Shown here in pieces: positions 47,001 to 64,000 of a stretch of 64,000 bases of DNA. A program made the position numbers and the translations under genes. The DNA is from Zygnema circumcarinatum (Eukaryota; Streptophyta; Zygnematophyceae; Zygnematales; Zygnemataceae). Position 1 is the first letter of the stretch; every line of letters starts with the position of its first letter. The notes under the pieces are model-generated. The model was not told where the DNA came from and searched no databases. It was given only the letters and a program-made list of their open reading frames with translations. The stretch lies in the NCBI GenBank assembly GCA_037447605.1, contig CM074804.1, forward strand, positions 8,493,328 to 8,557,327. Direction: 5' to 3'.

Positions 47001-48220
47001 CCTTCGTAAGACTCTCGGGTGATTATTGGCTCCTGCCAAGCTTGAAGCTTAGTGCCTGAATCTGGTCAGCCGGCTCCTCCAGCCAGTTCTGGTCAGCCAG
47101 CTCCAGCCAGTTCTGGTCAGCCAGCCAGCCAGCCAGTAGTGACTTGAGCGGTGGTTTCTTCCCCTTGGCAGCGGCGGGCAGCGCGGGGTGGCAGGCCCCC
47201 GAGGTCCTGCAGGGCGGGGCCGCGCGGCAGACCCGCGCCGTGGACCTCTTCGCGCTCGGGTGCGTCCTCTTCTTCTGCGCGGCCGCCGGGCGGCACCCCT
47301 TCGGCCCGCGCCTCCACCGCGACGCCAACATCGTGCGGGGCGCGGCGGACCTCTTCCCCCTCGACCACCTCCCGGAGGCACCGCACCTCCTGCGCCCGCT
47401 GCTCAGCCCCGACCCGGCCAGAAGGTGGGAGGGAGGCAGGTCGGTGGGAGCAGCAGCAGCAGATGGTCGGGCTGTGATTGGCGAGGAGGGGGGGGTAAGG
47501 TGCATGGGAGGTTCTGCATGGGAGGAGTAGAAGATCCCCTCTCCCCCCTGCTCCTGCTCCTGCCCTCGCCCTCATGAGATGGGCAGCCATGGGGGAGGGG
47601 AGGGCTGTGCAGGTTGACGGCAGCGGAAGTGGAGCGGCATCCGCTGCTTTGGAGCTCCGAGCAGCGTCTGGCCTTCCTGCGCGACGCGAGTGACAGGATG
47701 GAGGGAGAGGACCGGGAGGAGGGCTCGGAGCTGCTCGCCGCCATGGAGGCGGGGGGACCCGCCGCCCTCGGAGGGGCGTGGCTGGACAGACTGGACCCCC
47801 TCCTCCTGGAGAACCTCGGCCGGTATCGACGATACAATTACCGAAGCGTGCGCGACCTCCTGCGGGTCATTCGGAACAAGAGCAATCACTACAGGGAATT
47901 GCCACAAGGGTTGCAGGTGAGGGCGGAGAGCAGGGGACACACTCCCCCCCCTCCCTTCACTCTCTTTCTCTCTCTCACCGACCCTGTCATATACAAGAGG
48001 AGAGCAAGAGGGTTGGGTTGGGGTCACTGCTGAGAAACGGGAATTTGTGCGCGGGTGGGACCTGCAGGAGCTCCTGGGCCCCATGCCTGAAGGCTATGAG
48101 ACCTATTTTCGGGATCGATTTCCGTCTCTTTTAATTCACGTCTACGATGTCCTCAAGAAGTTTTGCCTGCACGATCCTATTTTTCGCAGATATTTTTTCC
48201 AGAGTGCATCCTCCCTATGA
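44024..48220 (+). CDS. IRE1: IRE1: ER-stress sensor kinase/endoribonuclease, ~1043 aa
   Basis: IRE1 spans the ER membrane, senses unfolded proteins and splices bZIP mRNA in the unfolded protein response. Six exons close in phase: 44024-44503, 44816-46566, 46721-46911, 47172-47424, 47613-47916 and 48068-48220. A signal peptide (LWARGFLLVLLALLLQPWRL) leads a luminal PQQ-type sensor domain (VVPLLDGSIHGLELNSGRLC; PSADGSLYAYQPG; MLDVHSGKVIRRMDA; RAVDMGSGAQRWNVSVGEL). A Pro-rich stretch and one membrane span at residues ~495-517 (WLSLAAAFVGAGVVVGAFLM) follow. The kinase has VGSTVIGYGSHGTLVLEG, VAVKRLL, GIVHRDLKPQNVL and LSDMGISK (the DMG form seen in IRE1). The RNase (KEN) domain has RRYNYRSVRDLLRVIRNKSN then HYRELP, keeping the catalytic Tyr, Asn, Lys and His. 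Odd: an acidic low-complexity insert at ~105-145 in the luminal domain. Confidence 0.94.
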
Positions 48221-49848
48221 GGCTTCACTTCGTTTACCGTCAATGTACAGTTAATGTTTATTAAGTGGGGAACTCTGGAGATGGGTGGGAGTCCTGCCGC
48301 GTTGCTTCGCCAGGTGCAGTTGGAGTTGTGGAGGGTCGTCCGAGCTTCAGAAGTCATGGTAGGGGTTTGGCTCGTTTTAGGGTTTCTGGCTGAGCTGACA
48401 GGCTCGGGGTAATGCAGAGACTGTCTGCTCTGTGTGTACGGTACGGGAAGAGGGTGAAAGGTGAGAGGTGGTGTCGGTCCCGCAGGACGCCGCTGTAGCA
48501 GCATCATATACTCGAAGGGGGGGGGGGTAGGGACACACGCGCTGAGTAAGGTGCAGGCGGTTTTCCGCGCTAAGTTGTGAATTCCAGAGTGCAGTAATCG
48601 GTGTAAGCTGCGGCTCTCATAATGAAGGAGTGAGCTCCAGGGGCTTGGACGTGCGCAAACCGCAACCCCGAACTTTGTGGTGCTGCAATCCAGTGCATGT
48701 GTGTAGTGATCCTTACCTACGGTGTGCACGGAGCAGTATGCAGCACGTGGGGAGGACGGTGTGGGCACACCCGAATCTTGGCGAACAGCATGGCGCGGTG
48801 GCTGACAGGCGAGGCCGTTGTCCGTACATTGTATGACGTTACTACGCGTCACTAGGAGCACCACAGTACTGCGTGCAAGGACAGCGGACGACACATTTCT
48901 TTGTCGTTTTGCGTGACAAGGGCCGATGACGTCACTGTGTCAGGGGATCACGGCGCCGCCTGACCGACACCTCCAACGGTCGTACTAGTACGGTTTCATG
49001 TACGAACGAGACAGAAAGACAAAAGGAAAGATGCTCGGGTAGATACAGCCAATTTGGACTTTTCTGTGTAGCACGCTACAGGCGAGCGCCAGCGAATGGC
49101 GACAAGCCACAAGGGCGGTGGTGTACACATGGCGAGGCGGCATTGAACGAGGCCCGCCTGTAGCGTGCAAGGTCTCGTACCTGCGCGTGCCACGAAAGCA
49201 CGGGATTGGCTTAAAACAGGCAAAAAGGCTTTCTAATACGACACGGAGTCCCTCCTCCGCCGACAAACGAGATCCCCGCGACGTGGGAACCTCCGCCGCA
49301 TCCTCCACGTGGTGCCTCCACATGCGCCTGCCGCCCGCAAAAACCGTTGCTCGTGTGCCACGTCACCCCGGGTGGGGACCACTCGACGCTTCTCCACCGT
49401 TGGGGGGGCCCACTTTTCTTTCCATTGTCGACGTGGCGTCAACCCATTCGCCAGCGCTTCCCAGAAATGTGGAGCCGAAAAAGTTCCGCAATGGGCGCGT
49501 GCCACGCGTCCGGCCAAGCCCGCCAGCGGCGCCGCGCAGGGCGCCAAATGGCGCGCGCGAGAACCCCTGTGCGGCACACTCCCTCCCTCCCTCCCTCCCG
49601 CCCGAGCTCGGGCCTGAGGAAGCCTCCCTCCCCTCTCCTTCTCCTTCTCCCTCTCCCTCTATCAGTCGCCTCTCTCTCTCCCTCATCGCCTCGCCGTCGC
49701 CCAGACCCGCCCCTCCCTCGCCCCTGTTTTCTTTTTCAGCCTACACGCACTGCCTCTCTCTCTCCCTCCCCCTCTCTCGTTCCCTCGCGCACTCCCTCCG
49801 ACTAGGTTTTTCTTATTGTGGCACACTCCCCGACTCCACTCGAGGAGG
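48221..49848. promoter_or_regulatory. Upstream region of the GH26-GT2 fusion gene
   Basis: This 1.6 kb follows the IRE1 stop. The 49250-49550 part carries many ACGTG cores, including CCACGTGGTG near 49307 (G-box/ABRE-like), GCCACGTCACC near 49357 and CGACGTGGCG near 49430. These motifs are targets of plant bZIP/bHLH factors; the regulation is inferred. The last 270 bases before the start are pyrimidine-rich (CCCTCC, CTCTCT). I see no separate gene here; a 250-codon minus frame at 48142-48894 has no domain signal. Confidence 0.45.
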
Positions 49849-60515
<10,667 letters not shown>

Positions 60516-61770
60516 CCCGCCCTGCCCTTCATCTCCCTCCCTCCCTCCCTTCCGCGCTCCCTCCCTCCCTCACTCCCTCCCTCCCTCCCTTGCGCGCGAA
60601 CCTCCTCTCCGCTCCGCCTTGCTCTGCTCTGCGGCAGCCAGAATAAGTCTTTGAGCCCCCCCCGAGAGTGAGGGACCCAGCCAGCGATCAGGTCGCGGCC
60701 ACACGCTGTACATTGGATCGCTTGCGCGCTCGCTCCTTTCAGCTGTAACTTTTGTTCGCCTTTTTATATGCTAAATTAATTAGGATTGTAGACTGTAAAA
60801 CAAGTTTGTAATTCTTTCTATCTTTTTGAAAAAAAACAGATTGTGAAACTGTCACTGGCTGTAGAAGATGTGGGTTTGCGACTGCAGGAGGTTGGCATGC
60901 TGTATCCGCACTCGCTGAGCTGAAGGCTTCAAGCCTTTCGAGTGCAGTGTTGTGTCTTGAACAAAATAACGAATGAAAAAAATGAAATTGGTCAACTTTG
61001 TGAACTATTTAATTCTGGTTCTATAAGGAGACAATCTGAATGAAATGAATTTGCGGTGCCTTGAACAAAACAACGAATGAAAAAAATGAAACTGGTCAAA
61101 TTTGTGTACTTTTTAAATTCTGGTTCTATAAGGAGACAATCTCAATAAAATGAAATTGCCACAAAGCGGCCGCAGCGACTCCCTCCCCCTCACTCACTCA
61201 CTCGGGGCGAATCGAGGAAGGGAATGCGGGCCCCCGTATCCGACCACACAGAATGAAATGCCCGGACATCGGCCAATCAGAGGCTGGCGTTGTATCGGTG
61301 CGCTTTGGCAATTCGGAATGCATACCACCACGTGGTGCGCTTGGCCTCGCCAAAAACGCGGTTCCACCGGTCGAATGAATGCACACCTTTGCAGTAGTAG
61401 TTCTCAAAAGGAATGCTCAAGACAAATGTAAGACTCAACACTAAGGTAGAGAAAGCCCCACCGGGCATAAAACTCTGTATTTTTTTGGATTTGAAGTACA
61501 ATAGATTCTAGCAGAAGCTTTTTACTCAATGTAGCTTGCACTACCCCGCTTTTCTATTTCCTAGACTTCAGCACAGTTTTCCCTTTGACTAAAGGCTTTG
61601 CTTTGGCTTCGCTACACACCCGCCATTGGTATATAGTGTGAGGGTTGAACGTTCCACTTCACTGCACACTACCCCTAGTGTGAGATTGGAAGTTACTTAG
61701 ACTCTGTACAAGAGCAGCTTATGTAATAGGGGCGCGCCGCAAACTCACATGGTTTGTGGCGACTTCCTGC
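60516..61770. other. Downstream region of the fusion gene
   Basis: A (CCCT)n tract lies at 60533-60592, just after the stop. AT-rich sequence around 60770-60840 could contain the polyadenylation site. It then runs into a 104-base tandem duplication (60956-61159) and unremarkable sequence. No coding domain is seen. Confidence 0.45.
60956..61159. repeat. 104-bp direct tandem duplication
   Basis: The unit beginning CTTGAACAAAATAACGAATG at 60956 repeats at 61060 as CTTGAACAAAACAACGAATG. Both copies run to GGTTCTATAAGGAGACAATC near their ends. The copies differ at only a few positions, indicating a fairly recent duplication. Confidence 0.9.
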
Positions 61771-61775
61771 ATTCG

Positions 61776-61885
61776 CTTGGCTCTTCGGGCTTTGCCACCT
61801 TGGACGCATAGCTCCTTAGGCTCCGCCACTTCGAACGCATGGCTCCTCAAGTTCCACTACCTCGGATGCATGGCTCCTCAGACAT
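61776..61885. repeat. Degenerate ~36-bp tandem repeat
   Basis: Three to four imperfect copies of a unit containing GCATGGCTCCTCA and CCACTTCG/CTACCTCGG words occur in tandem. No reading frame of note crosses it. Confidence 0.6.
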
Positions 61886-62055
61886 AGCCGCCTCGGGAAC
61901 CGCCCTTTAGCGAGCTGCCATTGGCACTTGCCCTTTCACGCCGCGATCTTGATTCCCACGTGTGCTTGTATATATCTAAACTTAGCGCCTCGTGCGCTTT
62001 TTTGGGTTCACGTCCGTACAAGTCCAAACTTAGCATTTACGCGCCTACACGTGCA

Positions 62056-63001
62056 CTTGTGTTTGAACCGTCAAAAGGTTATTTCGTCATATCACGGTCC
62101 CAGAACTTATTACATCACATTGTTCGCGTGACCAGCTTTGTCGCTTCATGTTCGCGTCTAGTTCATCATCCTCTAGAGATTATGCGCCAAACATTGTATG
62201 GCTTCTAGCCCCGTACAACAGAGTGGGAGATAGAGGAATGGAAAGAAGGAGAAGGTGAGAGTAAGGAGATGCAGGAGAGGCCAGTGGTGAAGCGCAAAGA
62301 GTGCGAGGCAGAGTGGGAGGAGGAAGAACAGGACAAGAGTCAACCATTGAAGAGAGCGAGGCAAGAGCTCCCACAATTGAGCATCTCTTCTTGCAATAAC
62401 CCGAGCCCTTTTCAACACCTTTGCGCTCGGGCCTTGCGCGTCTTTCAACTAGCTCCCAGTCTACCACGTAGCAAGGGGTACATTTTTTCTTTAAAGTTTG
62501 TGTGACCCTTGAAAAAAATATATTTTTTATTATTAGGAGAAAGACTTTACGACTTTTCACTGACATGAGTGAATGTGCTGTGTGTTTTTTTTTCGAAATT
62601 TACCTATCCAACACTGCTACAGCTGCTACAACCCCTAAAGCTACTATAGCACCTATAGCTCTTACAACTACTACAGCTGCGCGCCCACGCATGCGCTTGT
62701 GTTTGAATGCCCAAAATGTTGTTTCGTCATATCACGGTCCCAAAACTTATTGCATCACATTGTTCGCGTGACCTAACCTTGTTGCTTCATGTTTACGTTT
62801 AGTTCATTATCTTTTAGAGACTATGCGCCAAATGTTGCATGGCCTCTAGCCCCGTACAACAGAGTAGGAGATAGAGGAAAAGAAAGAAGGAGAAGGTAAG
62901 AGTAAGGAGATGGAGGAGAGGCTAGTGGTGAAGCGCAAGGAGTGCGAGGTGCAGTTAGAGGAGTGCGAGGTGCAGTGGGAGGAGGAACAGGACGAGAGTC
63001 C
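62056..63001. repeat. Pair of ~290-bp direct repeats 640 bp apart (possible retroelement remnants)
   Basis: Copy 1 (62056-62341) and copy 2 (62696-63001) share CTTGTGTTTGAA, then TTTCGTCATATCACGGTCCC, AACTTATT, ACATTGTTCGCGTGAC, then CTAGCCCCGTACAACAGAGT and a purine-rich end GAGAGTAAGGAG-type. Copy 2 carries an extra 18-21 base internal duplication (GAGTGCGAGGTGCAGT). The intervening 350 bases contain no coding domain. They could be fragments of a solo or nested LTR element. Confidence 0.6.
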
Positions 63002-63119
63002 TGTTAGTGTATAGTAGTTAGTCACTAGACAAGTTGTTGTTGGGACATTAGTTTTGTGTGCGTGTGTTGTGTGTGGCCCTTGGCGGCGATGTGCGCCTAG
63101 ACCGACGGGCGGCGGTACG

Positions 63120-63310
63120 GACTTTGGTCGGTGGAGAGGCGCGGCGCGGCGGAGTCAGAAGTGACGAGGCGCGACGCGACGAATCGAAAAGTGACGTGGC
63201 GCGGACGCGGACGCGGAGCGAATCGAAGATGTGACGCGACGCGCGAAACTGCGCGCAAATTTGAAGTGACGTGGCGCGGCGTCAGCCTTTGGATTGGCTG
63301 ATTTGGACTT
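63120..63310. repeat. GTGACG/GCGCGG-rich irregular repeat
   Basis: Words such as GTGACGTGGCGCGG, GTGACGCGACGCG, GTGACGAGGCGCG and GAATCGAA recur irregularly over about 190 bases. It lies within the putative LTR. Repeats like this within LTR promoters have been described in other elements, but the role here is unknown. Confidence 0.55.
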
Positions 63311-63547
63311 GGCGCGAAGTGGCGTCAGATTGTCGGCGCGCGATTCAGAATTGTACGGAGCTGCGTCGAATTGTCGGTGGCGTGAGACGACGCGAGGATT
63401 GACGCGTCATCTATCTTGGAGGCAAGGTCAGATCCTACGGCGCAAGACGTGGATTGAACGGAAGGCTGAGTCGGATCCGACGGAAGCAAAGGGCTGGATC
63501 CGTGTGAGTCTACGAGGATCCGACGGCGCAGGATTAGGATCGGGATA

Positions 63548-63557
63548 NNNNNNNNNN
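63548..63557. other. Assembly gap (10 N)
   Basis: Ten undetermined bases. Frames reported across it are not reliable. Confidence 1.
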
Positions 63558-64000
63558 GGCCCTTGCAGGCTGCTAGTCGATGTTGTGAAGCTTCGTAGCA
63601 TGTTGTTGTCACGTGTGAAGTGACATAGTACTTAAGGATTAGCTTTTGTTATGTGGGGTAACAATTCATTCAGGCTGTTGTAGTCTCTGTTATGCTGTTC
63701 GCTCGTGTTGCGACACTACACTTACTCGTGCTGTGAGGTAGTGAGCTGTGAGATTGCTGAGCGGCCGATTTGAGAGGGGGTCTCTCAATGTATGAGTGAA
63801 TTCACTATTAAGGAGTTTTAGAGCCAGGAGCTTTCTCCTATTCATTTCTCTCTGTTATTCCGCTGTGCATTATTGCTGTGATTCACTCTGTGAGTAAAAT
63901 GGGCTATGAGTGAATGTGAGAGATTTGAAGATGTCATCGTCGATTGGAACGCGAACTCCGATGGAGGGTGACCCGAATGGAGGAACGGACGGCAGCAGTG

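Larger units (their letters stand above)
63003..64000 (+). mobile_element. Possible 5' end of an LTR retroelement (partial, low confidence)
   Basis: Starting at TGTTAGTGTATAGTAGTTAG (63003), right after the direct repeat, about 900 bases of noncoding sequence precede an ATG at 63931. That frame is open to the window edge (MSSSIGTRTPMEGDPNGGTD), like a gag start. An LTR-like start with TG and a leader before a short disordered N-terminus suggest a Copia or Gypsy element. No primer-binding site or second LTR is visible, and a 10-base gap (63548-63557) interrupts the region. Confidence 0.3.

Noticed and set aside
47023-47590. Frames rich in Arg/Ala overlapping IRE1 kinase exon 4
   Set aside because: Alternative-frame shadows in GC-rich coding sequence.
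48142-48894. 250-codon minus-strand frame downstream of IRE1
   Set aside because: No recognisable domain, no transcript signals, and it overlaps the 3' end of IRE1 antisense. Likely chance in GC-rich DNA.

Overview
The window is nuclear DNA from a green-lineage eukaryote, most likely a streptophyte (charophyte alga or early-diverging land plant). The evidence is the set of spliced genes with plant-type domain content (SAWADEE domain, plastid chalcone-isomerase-fold fatty-acid-binding protein, plant-type GLTP, IRE1, UBC12), telo-box-like CCCTAA motifs near genes, mostly short GT-AG introns, and abundant CT-rich microsatellites. The lineage is inferred; no species marker is visible. Position 1 begins with a 23-base poly-C run and there is a 10-base N gap at 63548-63557, so this is part of a draft assembly.

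Layout, left to right. A glycolipid transfer protein (+, 789-2582) faces a SAWADEE / AT-hook / RRM-like chromatin protein (-, 3700-7845). Next on the minus strand come a plastid FAP1-like fatty-acid-binding protein (8846-10966) and a CPBP (CAAX-type) intramembrane protease homologue (12570-15642). A class A beta-lactamase-like serine hydrolase (+, 16658-20235) diverges from the protease. Ribosomal stalk protein P2 (+, 21136-22367) faces cytosolic prolyl-tRNA synthetase (-, 23604-28129). A transposon patch follows: a ~1 kb foldback element (28386-29413) and an 813-bp hAT-type non-autonomous element with an 8-bp target duplication (29500-30312). Then come a DHH/DHHA1 phosphoesterase (+, 30651-33356), Elongator subunit ELP6 (-, 33758-35406), NOP56 (+, 35623-40398, with two candidate intronic box C/D snoRNAs), NEDD8 E2 UBC12 (-, 41305-43152) and IRE1 (+, 44024-48220). 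The last gene is a very large fusion at 49849-60515. The right end (60516-64000) is repeats and probable retroelement remnants.

The standout is the 49849-60515 gene. Splice phases are consistent from its second exon to its stop. They join a secreted GH26 (mannanase-type) glycoside hydrolase, a beta-rich region, a membrane span, ankyrin repeats and a family 2 processive beta-glycan synthase (DDG, DCD, TED and QRLRW motifs) into one polypeptide of about 1,600 residues. It looks like a polysaccharide synthase carrying its own product-side hydrolase. Inside the GH26 part, two adjacent 87-nt, phase-0 exons are diverged copies of each other, and a 15-bp perfect hairpin spans the 5' splice site of the first copy, which suggests mutually exclusive splicing.

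Exon boundaries were derived by hand from GT/GC-AG sites, phase bookkeeping and recalled family conservation. No alignment or transcript was available. Where a junction could not be closed, the entry says so.
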